Notes: generated by a model from the sequence alone, not told the origin. Shown: positions 1-6,349, counted from the first letter of the stretch. The stretch: 7,429 nt of DNA from Gammaproteobacteria bacterium UBA4475 (GCA_002389265.1 DGOD01000330.1:3254-10682); one strand, 5' to 3'. Made by a program: numbers and translations.

Positions 1-94
1 GCATCCTAGAGTGTTGGGGCCAACAAGTAAACAAAGGGATTGGGGTTTTGGATATTAGTGTGATATCGAGATCAACGGGATGAATGTGTAGCTT
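1..94. other. Intergenic flank, no gene seen
   Basis: This stretch lies beyond the terminator of the leftward acyl-CoA dehydrogenase operon and runs to the window edge. I see no convincing reading frame on either strand. The only structure is a short dyad at 12-25, TGTTGG-GG-CCAACA, with 6-bp arms around a GG spacer. It could be an operator for a gene outside the window or chance. Confidence 0.5.
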
Positions 95-135
95 AAAAAC
101 GTACGGTCGGGTTAGGTAAAAACCCGACCGTACGT
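95..135 (-). terminator. Rho-independent terminator of the acyl-CoA dehydrogenase operon
   Basis: There is a perfect 15-bp inverted repeat: left arm 99-113 (ACGTACGGTCGGGTT), right arm 121-135 (AACCCGACCGTACGT), with a 7-nt loop at 114-120. Read on the minus strand, the hairpin starts 13 nt after the dehydrogenase stop codon (149-151) and runs into five T residues (complement of A95-A99). A GC-rich perfect stem, short loop and T-run make a textbook intrinsic terminator for the leftward operon. On the plus strand no T-run follows the stem, so it is probably unidirectional. Confidence 0.92.
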
Positions 136-148
136 GTTGACAATCAAC

Positions 149-1396
149 TTACCACAGGTCGTATTTCTGTATTTCGGCGCGACCGACCACCATGTGATGC
201 ACCTCATCTGGGCCGTCCGCAAAACGCAGATGACGCATATCGGTGTACATAGATGCCAGCGGCGACCACTGAGAGATACCCGTCGCGCCATGCATCTGAA
301 TCGCTTGGTCAATAATCAGGCAGACTTTCTCAGGCACCATAGCCTTAACTGCACTGACGTAAACCCGGGCTTCCTTGTTGCCAAGCACATCCATGGCTTT
401 CGCCGCCTGCAACACCATTAATTTCATGGCATCGATCTCGATTCGAGCCCTGGCAATGATCTCAAGATTTTTACCCAGTTTGGCAATGGGCTTGCCAAAC
501 GCAACCCGCGAACCGGCACGGGTGACCATCAACTCGAGGGCTTTTTCCGCCTTACCGATGGAACGCATGCAGTGATGGATTCGACCGGGCCCCAGGCGGA
601 CCTGGGAAATCTCAAAACCCTTGCCTTCGCCCAACAAAACATTCTCTTTCGGCACTCGAACATTATTGAAGCGAATATGCATATGCCCCCGGGGCGCATG
701 ATCTTGCCCGAATACTTGCATGCCTTCGAGAATCTCCACTCCCGGCGTGTCGGTGGGCACCAATATCTGCGACTGCTGACGACTGGGCGGCGCATCGGGG
801 CTGGTTTTCACCATGGTGATCATAATCTTACAGCGAGGATCGCCAGCGCCAGAAATATAAAATTTCTCGCCATTGATCACCCACTCGTCGCCTTCGAGGA
901 CCGCGCTGGTGCTAATGTTTTTGGCATCCGACGACGGGATGTTCGGTTCTGTCATGGCGTAGGCGGAACGAATCTCGCCATTGAGTAATGGCTTTAACCA
1001 TTTCTCTTTTTGCGCTTCGGTACCTACTCGCTCAAGCACTTCCATATTACCCGTATCTGGCGCGCTACAGTTCAGTGTCTCAGACGCCAGGCTGTATTTG
1101 CCCAGCTCGGCGGCGATATAGGCGTAGTCCAGGTTGGTCAGTCCGTCACCCATTTCAGAGTCAGGCAAGAAAAAATTCCACAACCCTGAAGCCTTGGCCT
1201 TATCTTTCGCGCCTTCCAACAGCTCCAATTGACGGGGGTGCCAAGACCAACGATCGGCCTTGCCTTTTTCAAGGCTGTGAAACTCCTCAGTGATAGGCTC
1301 AACGTTCTCAGCGATATGTTTCTTCACCGCATCCATGAGGGGCTGGGCCCTCTCGGACATGGCCAGTGTATATAAGTCATTTGCGATATCTGGCAT
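149..1396 (-). CDS. Acyl-CoA dehydrogenase, ACAD10/11-like
   Basis: FAD-dependent acyl-CoA dehydrogenase of 415 aa, expected to be cytosolic and to oxidise an acyl-CoA at C2-C3, passing electrons to electron-transfer flavoprotein. Visible landmarks: N-terminal helical domain to about residue 140; the signature MTEPxxxSSD at 148-157 starting the beta domain; INGEKFYISGAG at 174-185; GRIHHCMR at 271-278; QMHGATG at 367-373; ADGPDEVH at 393-400. The last two and GRIHHCMR match what I recall of the dehydrogenase half of animal ACAD11, so I place it in the ACAD10/11-like branch. In that branch Asp (here D394) seems to stand where MCAD has its catalytic Glu; this is my alignment by eye. The ATG at 1396 has GGAG at 1407-1410, 10 nt upstream. 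It is the last gene of a likely GST-YaiL-dehydrogenase operon, 57 bp after the YaiL gene and closed by the hairpin at 95-135. Substrate is unproven: long-chain or 4-hydroxyacyl-CoA-derived substrates are both possible. Confidence 0.95.
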   Translation of the reverse strand: MPDIANDLYTLAMSERAQPLMDAVKKHIAENVEPITEEFHSLEKGKADRWSWHPRQLELLEGAKDKAKASGLWNFFLPDSEMGDGLTNLDYAYIAAELGKYSLASETLNCSAPDTGNMEVLERVGTEAQKEKWLKPLLNGEIRSAYAMTEPNIPSSDAKNISTSAVLEGDEWVINGEKFYISGAGDPRCKIMITMVKTSPDAPPSRQQSQILVPTDTPGVEILEGMQVFGQDHAPRGHMHIRFNNVRVPKENVLLGEGKGFEISQVRLGPGRIHHCMRSIGKAEKALELMVTRAGSRVAFGKPIAKLGKNLEIIARARIEIDAMKLMVLQAAKAMDVLGNKEARVYVSAVKAMVPEKVCLIIDQAIQMHGATGISQWSPLASMYTDMRHLRFADGPDEVHHMVVGRAEIQKYDLW

Positions 1397-1453
1397 AGGC
1401 TTGATTCTCCGTGATAGTTTTTTTGTTGGGACTACGCTTGTGTTGCATGCTGC

Positions 1454-2002
1454 CTACCATTCGAGATCATCAGGGATCTGGAAGTCTTTATAGGGATCAT
1501 CCTCATCAACCGCGTCCTTGTCTCGCTCATAAAGATAGAGAACGACGTCGTCTTTGCGCGCCATGATGCGACGCGCAACTTGCTCTGGCACCATATCATA
1601 CCCATCAGCCTTTTTGACGATCGCCAGATAACCCTGATTCAGCTGAGTTTTATTTTCCTGGGACACGTAAATATTCTTGATCACACCCTGGTCGGCAAAC
1701 TTATAGGCGATATCGCCGGCCTGGCGCTGACTGTTCGTTTCAATCAATTGCTTGATCTGGGCATCCAGTGCCCGCGAGTTGGCAACTTGATTCTTGACCT
1801 CGTTTTTCAGCCGATCACTGGCCAACTTGTCTTCCAGCACTTGTTTGGCCTCAAGCTTGCTGGTGTCCACTGCCCCATGTTTTTCACGAACGTCTTTACG
1901 ATGCAGGCCGTTCTGGGCCTTGCGCAATTGCTTTTCGCTGACGAGGCCCACCTTGCGGAGTTGATCTTGCAGCGATGAGCCCCCCTTGCTGTTCTTTTTC
2001 AA
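1454..2002 (-). CDS. yaiL: DUF2058 family protein (YaiL-like)
   Basis: Small, highly charged protein of 182 aa from the TTG at 2002. It matches E. coli YaiL (about 179 aa) along its length: N-terminal LQDQLRKVGLVSEKQ at 11-25, a long Lys/Arg/Glu/Gln-rich probable coiled coil at about 25-95, the globular segment around IKQLIETN (83-90) and GDIAYKF (96-102), and the acidic tail DEDDPYKDFQIPDDLEW ending at the stop. The family is sometimes labelled nucleoprotein/polynucleotide-associated enzyme, but its biochemical role is not established. Start choice: the frame is open up to a TTG at 2017, directly abutting the GST stop, but GGAGAGAAGG at 2005-2014 lies ideally before the TTG at 2002, and that start gives the YaiL-like N-terminus (MKKNSKGGSSLQDQ). 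It follows the GST by 15 bp and precedes the acyl-CoA dehydrogenase by 57 bp, so probably one transcript. Family sure; function unknown. Confidence 0.93.
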   Translation of the reverse strand: MKKNSKGGSSLQDQLRKVGLVSEKQLRKAQNGLHRKDVREKHGAVDTSKLEAKQVLEDKLASDRLKNEVKNQVANSRALDAQIKQLIETNSQRQAGDIAYKFADQGVIKNIYVSQENKTQLNQGYLAIVKKADGYDMVPEQVARRIMARKDDVVLYLYERDKDAVDEDDPYKDFQIPDDLEW

Positions 2003-2004
2003 TT

Positions 2005-2014
2005 TCCTTCTCTC
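2005..2014 (-). promoter_or_regulatory. Ribosome binding site fixing the TTG start of yaiL
   Basis: Minus-strand GGAGAGAAGG is followed by two bases and then TTG at 2002; the GGAG core is 9 nt from it. It lies just after the GST stop (2018-2020), so ribosomes ending GST could reinitiate here. It would fall inside the coding region if the upstream TTG at 2017 were used, which argues against that start. Confidence 0.7.
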
Positions 2015-2017
2015 CAA

Positions 2018-2725
2018 TCAGTTTTCAAGGGGCGAACCAGACCATAAGGTATCTGGGTCCTGGGGTTGCCAGGGTGGGTATTTTGTCATAACCCCGGCAA
2101 ACAAGTCTCCTGCAAGGAGCCCGTCAAGCCATCGGATCAAAGCGCTATAGGGTCGAGTGTGAAACCAGGCCAGGTCGACATGGGCAAATTGCCGAACAAA
2201 AGGCAAAATGGCCATATCCACATAAGACGGTCGTTCACCAAATAGATAGGACCCGCGGCGCAGTCGCTCATCCAGCTGAAACAGGAAAACCTCACATTGA
2301 TCGCGGGCGGCGTGCGCTTCTTCGACAGCATCCCGACTGGCATACTTATAGCGATCCAGATGCCCTTTAAAGACCTGGTCATTTTCTGCTACCAAGGCCG
2401 CCATCAAAGCCAATTGCGGCCCATCGGTGCTGAGCCAGCCGGCCGGGTCATTTTGCGCCAGAGCCCAGAGCAGTATATCCAGACTCTCATGGATCACCTC
2501 AACGCCAGCCAACACTAGCACCGGCACCGTGGCCTTGGGCGAGATTTGTAGTAAAGCCGCCGGCTTATTTTTCAAAGCGACCTCTCGCAGACGCACAGTC
2601 ACCCCCGCCACAGACAACCCCAACCGCGCCCGCATGGCATAGGGGCAGCGACGAAAGCTATAAAGAATAGGGTGCTCAACTCGGGTCAATGTCACGCTAC
2701 CAGTCTGGATCAGAGACTTAAGCAT
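2018..2725 (-). CDS. Glutathione S-transferase family protein
   Basis: Soluble GST-fold protein of 235 aa from the ATG at 2725. The N-terminal thioredoxin-like domain (about 17-95) carries LYSFRRCPYAMRARL with Cys27 in a CPYA motif, the cis-proline loop TVPVL (66-70, P68) and the glutathione-contacting pair E80-S81 in HESLD. The all-helical C-terminal domain (about 105-225) has the YLFGERPSYVDMAILPF stretch typical of the N-capping region of GSTs. The Cys-containing motif suggests glutathionylation, dehalogenation or reductase-type chemistry rather than classical Tyr/Ser GST catalysis, but substrate cannot be told. Start is uncertain: the frame stays open to an ATG at 2758 and TTG at 2764, none with a good ribosome site. 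The ATG at 2725 is preferred because homologues begin close to the PILYSF strand and because a -10-like TATGAT overlaps the ATG at 2758. First gene of the leftward block, divergent from the dienelactone hydrolase gene. Confidence 0.9.
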   Translation of the reverse strand: MLKSLIQTGSVTLTRVEHPILYSFRRCPYAMRARLGLSVAGVTVRLREVALKNKPAALLQISPKATVPVLVLAGVEVIHESLDILLWALAQNDPAGWLSTDGPQLALMAALVAENDQVFKGHLDRYKYASRDAVEEAHAARDQCEVFLFQLDERLRRGSYLFGERPSYVDMAILPFVRQFAHVDLAWFHTRPYSALIRWLDGLLAGDLFAGVMTKYPPWQPQDPDTLWSGSPLEN

Positions 2726-2846
2726 AGCGTTTTTACGAGGTTTATATAGCCTAATCATAAGCAATAGCTGGCAACCGCAAGCTAATGCGCTAGCATAGTG
2801 GCTTTCAACCGCTAGCAGCAGCCACCAAAATTATTGAGAGGCCACA
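2726..2846. promoter_or_regulatory. Divergent control region between GST and dienelactone hydrolase genes
   Basis: This 121-bp stretch must hold promoters for both outward blocks. Leftward, TATGAT (2754-2759) is a 5/6 match to a -10 box, but the best -35 candidate (TTGCGG, 15-bp spacer) is weak. Rightward I see no convincing promoter. Repeats are present: GCTAGCA at 2789-2795 and again at 2811-2817 (22 bp apart, about two helical turns), and CAACCGC at 2772-2778 and 2806-2812. GCTAGC is itself palindromic, so a dimeric regulator binding two sites on one face is conceivable. That is inference only. Confidence 0.35.
2836..2841 (+). promoter_or_regulatory. Ribosome binding site for the GTG-started dienelactone hydrolase gene
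   Basis: GAGAGG ends 5 nt before the GTG at 2847. It supports GTG 2847 as the start; no in-frame ATG occurs before residue 15, which would cut into the first beta strands of the fold. Confidence 0.6.
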
Positions 2847-3584
2847 GTGATAGAGCAGCATATCGATATTCAGACCCAAGACGGCGCCATGAACACCTTC
2901 ATTACCCACCCCGAAGAAGGCGGTCCCTTTCCCGTCGTGATGTTCTATATGGACGCACCGGGCAAGCGCGAGGAGCTGCACGATATGGCCCGGCGAATCG
3001 CCACGGTCGGCTACTATGTAATATTGCCCAACCTCTATTACCGCAAGACCCGGGAATTTGTCTTTGAGCGCAACGATGCGGGCATGAAGAGCATGATGGA
3101 GGTGGCAAGCCACTTGCGAATCAAGCTCATCATGGAAGACACCCAGGCGCTGCTCGATTTCCTGGAAACCGACCCCCACGCTAACGTCACCAAAATTGGC
3201 GCAGTGGGTTATTGTATGAGCGGTCCCTTCGTCTTCGCCGCGGCAAGCCAGTTCGCCGATCGCATTCAATGCGCAGCCTCTATTTATGGCGCCAACCTCA
3301 TGACGAAGCGAGATGACTCGCCCCATCTGAGCGCGAACAAGATCAAAGGCGAGATGTATTTCGCCTGCGCCGAGATCGATCACTACGCACCTAAAGAAAC
3401 CATTGACGCACTGGATGCTCACCTGAAAACCTGCAATATCAATTATCGTATCGAGTGGTATCCTGGCGCCGAGCATGGTTTTGCTTTTCCCGATCGCGGC
3501 GAGATTTATCACAAGCCTAGCGCCGAACGGCACTGGTCACGACTGTTCGACCTGTTTCAACGTAATCTCCGCGACGGCGACTGA
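2847..3584 (+). CDS. Dienelactone hydrolase family protein
   Basis: Alpha/beta-hydrolase of 245 aa, the usual length for the dienelactone hydrolase family, with no signal peptide, so cytosolic. The catalytic triad looks intact: Cys123 in the nucleophile elbow GYCMSG (121-126), Asp178 in CAEIDHYAP and His210 in GAEHGFAFP. Asp36 in YMDAPG occupies the place of Glu36, the residue that gates the thiol in the chlorocatechol-pathway enzyme. DMARRIATVGYYVILPNLYYR (47-66 region) is typical of the branch annotated simply as DLH-family in proteobacteria. No chlorocatechol or other aromatic ring-cleavage genes are nearby, so a role in dienelactone degradation is not supported; it is better called a thiol-type ester/lactone hydrolase of unknown substrate. 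It starts at a GTG with GAGAGG upstream, and heads a rightward block with YaeQ (61 bp later) and a TRIC protein. Confidence 0.93.
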   Translation: MIEQHIDIQTQDGAMNTFITHPEEGGPFPVVMFYMDAPGKREELHDMARRIATVGYYVILPNLYYRKTREFVFERNDAGMKSMMEVASHLRIKLIMEDTQALLDFLETDPHANVTKIGAVGYCMSGPFVFAAASQFADRIQCAASIYGANLMTKRDDSPHLSANKIKGEMYFACAEIDHYAPKETIDALDAHLKTCNINYRIEWYPGAEHGFAFPDRGEIYHKPSAERHWSRLFDLFQRNLRDGD

Positions 3585-3645
3585 ACCCAAGCCTGCCGAA
3601 AACCACTGTAATCAAACGATCCGCTACCACGAGCAGCAGCACCTT

Positions 3646-4179
3646 ATGGCCACTAAGCCAACTATCTTTAAGCTCGGCGTCACCATCTCTGACATGAATC
3701 GTGACTATTATCAGACCCATCAACTCACGATCGCTCTGCATCCGTCGGAAACTCACGCTCGTATGATGGCGCGGATCATGGCTTTTTGCCTGAACGCTGA
3801 AGAGCACCTGACATTCAGTCGCGGCTTATCCGACAATGATGAGCCAGATATCTGGTCGCACAGCCTTGACGGCCAAACCGAGCTATGGATTGATGTGGGC
3901 GAACCTTCCGTGGACCGAGTGAAGAAGTCTACTCGGCTCGCCAAGTCGGTGCAGGTCTATAGCTTCAACTCTAAGTCCGATGTCTGGTGGCAAAAATCGG
4001 CCAACGAATTCAGTCAGCTGAAGGCCACTTACTACCGATTTTCCTGGCCACAGATTCAAGCCCTGACGACCTTGATCGAACGTACCATGACGCTGTCGGT
4101 AACCATCTCTGAGGAATCAGCCTTTATCGCCGGTGATGCCGGTGAATTTGAACTCAGCTGGACAACATTGAATCCTTAG
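3646..4179 (+). CDS. yaeQ: YaeQ family protein
   Basis: Cytosolic protein of 177 aa, close to the 181 aa of E. coli YaeQ and alignable throughout: start MATKPTIFKLGV, HPSETHARMM (32-41), TFSRGLSDNDEPDIW (56-70), LWIDVGEP (80-87), DRVKKS (90-95), VWWQ (113-116), and the ERTMTL strand (145-150). YaeQ is placed in the PD-(D/E)XK nuclease-like fold superfamily; acidic residues around D65/E66 and D83 with K93/K94 are the likely equivalents of that motif, though nuclease activity is not established. E. coli YaeQ has been linked to suppression of RfaH loss, with the molecular role unclear. The frame is open back to 3475 inside the upstream gene, but the ATG at 3646 gives the family N-terminus; no strong ribosome site precedes it. 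It sits 61 bp after the dienelactone hydrolase gene and 45 bp before the TRIC gene, probably cotranscribed. Confidence 0.93.
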   Translation: MATKPTIFKLGVTISDMNRDYYQTHQLTIALHPSETHARMMARIMAFCLNAEEHLTFSRGLSDNDEPDIWSHSLDGQTELWIDVGEPSVDRVKKSTRLAKSVQVYSFNSKSDVWWQKSANEFSQLKATYYRFSWPQIQALTTLIERTMTLSVTISEESAFIAGDAGEFELSWTTLNP

Positions 4180-4224
4180 CAAGTCTGGCACGCGCTAAGC
4201 CAACAGCACAAACAGGAAACGTCA

Positions 4225-4848
4225 ATGATTGAAATCACCGCAGAGGTGTTACGCATACTCAACTATGCCGGCGTTTTTGTCTTCGCCCTTAGCGGCGGTG
4301 CCGTCGCTATCCGGCACAACATGGATCTGTTTGGTGTAATGGTTATCGGCCTCATCACCGCGGTCGGCGGCGGCACACTGCGAGACATACTGTTGAACCT
4401 GCCGGTCTTCTGGCTCGCTGACAGCACCAGCCTGATACCTGCCGCACTCGGTAGTTTGTGTGCTTTTGCGCTCGGCGCGCCCCTGCCCGTCAAGCGGGTC
4501 ATGCTCTGGGCCGACGCCCTAGGGCTGGCGGTATTTGCCGTGCTCGGCACGGTTAGCGCCCTCAGGGTCGGCAGCAGTCCTGTGATCGCTATTGTGATGG
4601 GCACGATTACCGCCACTGCTGGCGGCCTACTTCGCGACATCGTCTGCAATGAACCGCCGATTTTGCTTAAAGATGAGATATACGCCACCGCCGCATTACT
4701 GGGAGCGATCGTCTATGTAGGTTGTCTGCAGGTGCCAGCTTTGCAGGAACTAGCAGAAGTGCTGGGCGTACTCGCCGCATTCAGCACGCGCCTGCTGGCT
4801 ATCCAATGGCACATCACCTTGCCCAGAGCTCGACAAAGCCTCGATTAA
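4225..4848 (+). CDS. TRIC/UPF0126 family cation channel-like membrane protein
   Basis: Integral inner-membrane protein of 207 aa, the normal size for the UPF0126/YicG family, whose structurally studied prokaryotic members form trimeric intracellular cation (TRIC) channels. It shows about seven hydrophobic segments (roughly 9-27, 35-57, 68-84, 95-112, 118-136, 153-169, 172-195). An internal duplication is plain: repeat one has AVAIRHNMDLFG then GGGTLRDI (48-55), repeat two has SALRVGSSP then AGGLLRDI (132-139) followed by CNEPPILLKDEIYA. The paired GGxLRD motifs bend the pore helices in this family. The ATG at 4225 has AGGA at 4214-4217, 7 nt upstream. Last gene of the rightward block, ended by the hairpin at 4900-4941. 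Potassium or other cation permeation is inferred from the family; E. coli YicG-type proteins are also annotated as glycine transporters, so the physiological substrate is open. Confidence 0.93.
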   Translation: MIEITAEVLRILNYAGVFVFALSGGAVAIRHNMDLFGVMVIGLITAVGGGTLRDILLNLPVFWLADSTSLIPAALGSLCAFALGAPLPVKRVMLWADALGLAVFAVLGTVSALRVGSSPVIAIVMGTITATAGGLLRDIVCNEPPILLKDEIYATAALLGAIVYVGCLQVPALQELAEVLGVLAAFSTRLLAIQWHITLPRARQSLD

Positions 4849-4899
4849 TTGTCACCTAGATGCCTAGGTCGACGAACGCGACCAACTCAAATGCCAGGC

Positions 4900-4941
4900 A
4901 AAAAAACGGGCAAGACCTGCAAGGGTCTTACCCGCTTTTTA
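4900..4941. terminator. Bidirectional terminator between TRIC and thiolase genes
   Basis: Stem arms CGGGCAAGACC (4907-4917) and GGTCTTACCCG (4924-4934) pair over 11 bp with a single C-A mismatch around a 6-nt loop. Seven A residues precede (4900-4906) and five T residues follow (4936-4940), so the hairpin can stop transcription from both sides. It lies 51 bp after the TRIC stop and about 70 bp after the converging thiolase stop. Confidence 0.85.
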
Positions 4942-4942
4942 T

Positions 4943-4972
4943 TGATCAATAGCTTGCTGATCAATAGCTTAC
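4943..4972. repeat. 15-bp tandem duplication
   Basis: TGATCAATAGCTTGC (4943-4957) is followed immediately by TGATCAATAGCTTAC (4958-4972), 14 of 15 bases identical. The first copy overlaps a 10-bp palindrome, ATTGATCAAT (4941-4950). It lies between two converging genes, beside the terminator, so it is more likely a slippage duplication than an operator. Confidence 0.85.
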
Positions 4973-5012
4973 CAAGCAATAAAATGCCAGCGCAGCAAAA
5001 GCGCGCAGCGTT

Positions 5013-6248
5013 CTAGATACGTTCGATAATAATGGCTGGCGCCATACCACCGGCCGCACACATGGTAATCAAACCAAACTGCTGACCACGACGCTCGAGC
5101 TCATCAAGCACGGTACCAATCAGCATTGAGCCAGTAGCACCAATCGGATGACCCAGCGCCATCGCGCCACCATTGACGTTGACCTTGTCACGATCGAGGT
5201 TCAAGTCACGAATAAATTTCTCAGCAACCACGGAAAACGCTTCGTTGATCTCAAACAAATCGATATCGTCAACCGTCATACCCGCCTTAGCCAGAACCTT
5301 ACGCGCAGCCGGTACGGGCGCATTCAGCATCAGCGTTGGCGAGTCTCCCATATTACACATGGCAACGATTCGCGCTCGAGGCTTCATGCCATGGGCTTTT
5401 GCATAATCAGGCGATGCCAACAGAACCGCACCGGCGCCATCAACCACGCCAGACGAGTTACCCGCATGGTGGAAATGCTTGATATCCAGACCTGGATACT
5501 TTTGCAGTACCAGGCTGCGGAATGTCGTGCCCGACTCGTCCAATGGAACATCCGCAAGTTTCGCGAATGAGGGATCCAGGTTACCGAGACCTTCAAGGGT
5601 TGTTTGCGGGCGGGGAAACTCTTCATGATCCAGAGCAACGGTGCCATCAGCGTTGTAAACGGTGATCAGCGACTTGTCGAAATAACCATTTTTGATGGCG
5701 TGATCGGCACGCTGTTGGGAGACTACCGCCAACGCATCCAAGGCTTCGCGATCAATGCCTTCAAGGGTCGCAATCGTATCAGCACACAAGCCTTGATGGG
5801 GCTGGGGATGCACCGAACGCAGGCGAAAGTTATCATTGTCGAGGAAGGGTGAACCACCGCCACCGCCACCGCCATAAGAGGACATCATCTCTGCGCCACC
5901 ACCGATACACAGGTCTTCCATGCCGGACATGATGTTCGCCGCAGCAATATTCACCGAGGTAATACCCGAACCACAAAAGCGGTCTAGGGTGACGCCACTA
6001 GCGCGAACATCATAGCCGGCATCCAAGGCCGCCATACGCGCCAGGTCACCACTTTGCTGGCCACGCTGAGAACTGGTACCAAAGACAATATCGTCCACTT
6101 CAGCGGTGTCGAACCCGACCCGCTCCTGCAAGGCTTTTAAAACTGCGGCCCCTAAATGCTGAGGGTGTTGATCGGCTAAGGCGCCCTTACCTTTTTTGCC
6201 GATTCCACGGGGGGTCCGGCAGGCGTCAATAATCCAAGCTTCTGGCAT
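5013..6248 (-). CDS. Thiolase family protein (acetyl-CoA C-acyltransferase)
   Basis: Thiolase of 411 aa catalysing CoA-dependent cleavage of 3-ketoacyl-CoA or the reverse condensation of two acetyl-CoA. All catalytic elements are present: acylated Cys92 in DRFCGSG, NEAF at 335-338, His367 in ALGHPIGATG and the base Cys397 in TMCAAGG. N- and C-terminal thiolase halves are full length. A family-specific stretch, VHPQPHQGLCADTIATLEG (146-164), suggests one of the paralogous thiolases seen in proteobacterial fatty-acid or steroid-like degradation rather than classical PhaA or FadA; chain-length preference cannot be read. Odd feature: seven glycines in a row at 126-132, just after GGGAEMMSSY. The ATG at 6248 has AGGAG at 6256-6260, 7 nt upstream. 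It lies 173 bp downstream of the phosphotransferase gene on the same strand, with a possible promoter of its own, and converges on the TRIC gene. Confidence 0.95.
   Translation of the reverse strand: MPEAWIIDACRTPRGIGKKGKGALADQHPQHLGAAVLKALQERVGFDTAEVDDIVFGTSSQRGQQSGDLARMAALDAGYDVRASGVTLDRFCGSGITSVNIAAANIMSGMEDLCIGGGAEMMSSYGGGGGGGSPFLDNDNFRLRSVHPQPHQGLCADTIATLEGIDREALDALAVVSQQRADHAIKNGYFDKSLITVYNADGTVALDHEEFPRPQTTLEGLGNLDPSFAKLADVPLDESGTTFRSLVLQKYPGLDIKHFHHAGNSSGVVDGAGAVLLASPDYAKAHGMKPRARIVAMCNMGDSPTLMLNAPVPAARKVLAKAGMTVDDIDLFEINEAFSVVAEKFIRDLNLDRDKVNVNGGAMALGHPIGATGSMLIGTVLDELERRGQQFGLITMCAAGGMAPAIIIERI
5853..5873 (-). repeat. GGY codon repeat encoding seven glycines in the thiolase
   Basis: Read on the minus strand this is GGC GGT GGC GGT GGC GGT GGT, essentially three GGCGGT hexamers plus GGT. 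It encodes residues 126-132 of the thiolase. The alternating hexamer pattern suggests growth by replication slippage. Confidence 0.9.
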
Positions 6249-6349
6249 GGTAATACTCCTATTTAGAAATCTTTCTGGGAACTCACCGCAACGGCACGCC
6301 CAATAACGGGGCTCATTCCCAAGCTATTTATGTCACTAGCGAGCTTCGC

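Noticed and set aside
572..988. A 138-residue plus-strand frame within the acyl-CoA dehydrogenase region
   Set aside because: It is antisense to a well-conserved dehydrogenase core, has no family resemblance and no ribosome site of note.
2805..3533. A 242-residue open frame on the minus strand opposite the dienelactone hydrolase gene
   Set aside because: It lies almost entirely antisense to a gene with a full catalytic triad and ribosome site, runs into the divergent promoter region, and shows no recognisable domain. It is explained by the codon bias of the sense gene.
2847..3584. Part of a chlorocatechol or aromatic ortho-cleavage cluster
   Set aside because: No dioxygenase, cycloisomerase, maleylacetate reductase or LysR-type regulator is in the window; this hydrolase branch is widespread outside such clusters.
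3475..3645. An N-terminal extension of YaeQ starting inside the hydrolase gene
   Set aside because: The extra 57 residues overlap the hydrolase 3' end out of frame and are absent from YaeQ homologues, which begin at the MATKPT-like start.
4263..4688. A 141-residue minus-strand frame opposite the TRIC gene
   Set aside because: It is Ser/Pro/Thr/Arg-rich in the way typical of the complement of a hydrophobic membrane protein and has no independent evidence of coding.
4867..4883. Hairpin GGTCG/CGACC downstream of the TRIC gene as a second terminator
   Set aside because: The stem is only 5 bp and no T-run follows; the hairpin at 4900-4941 explains termination better.
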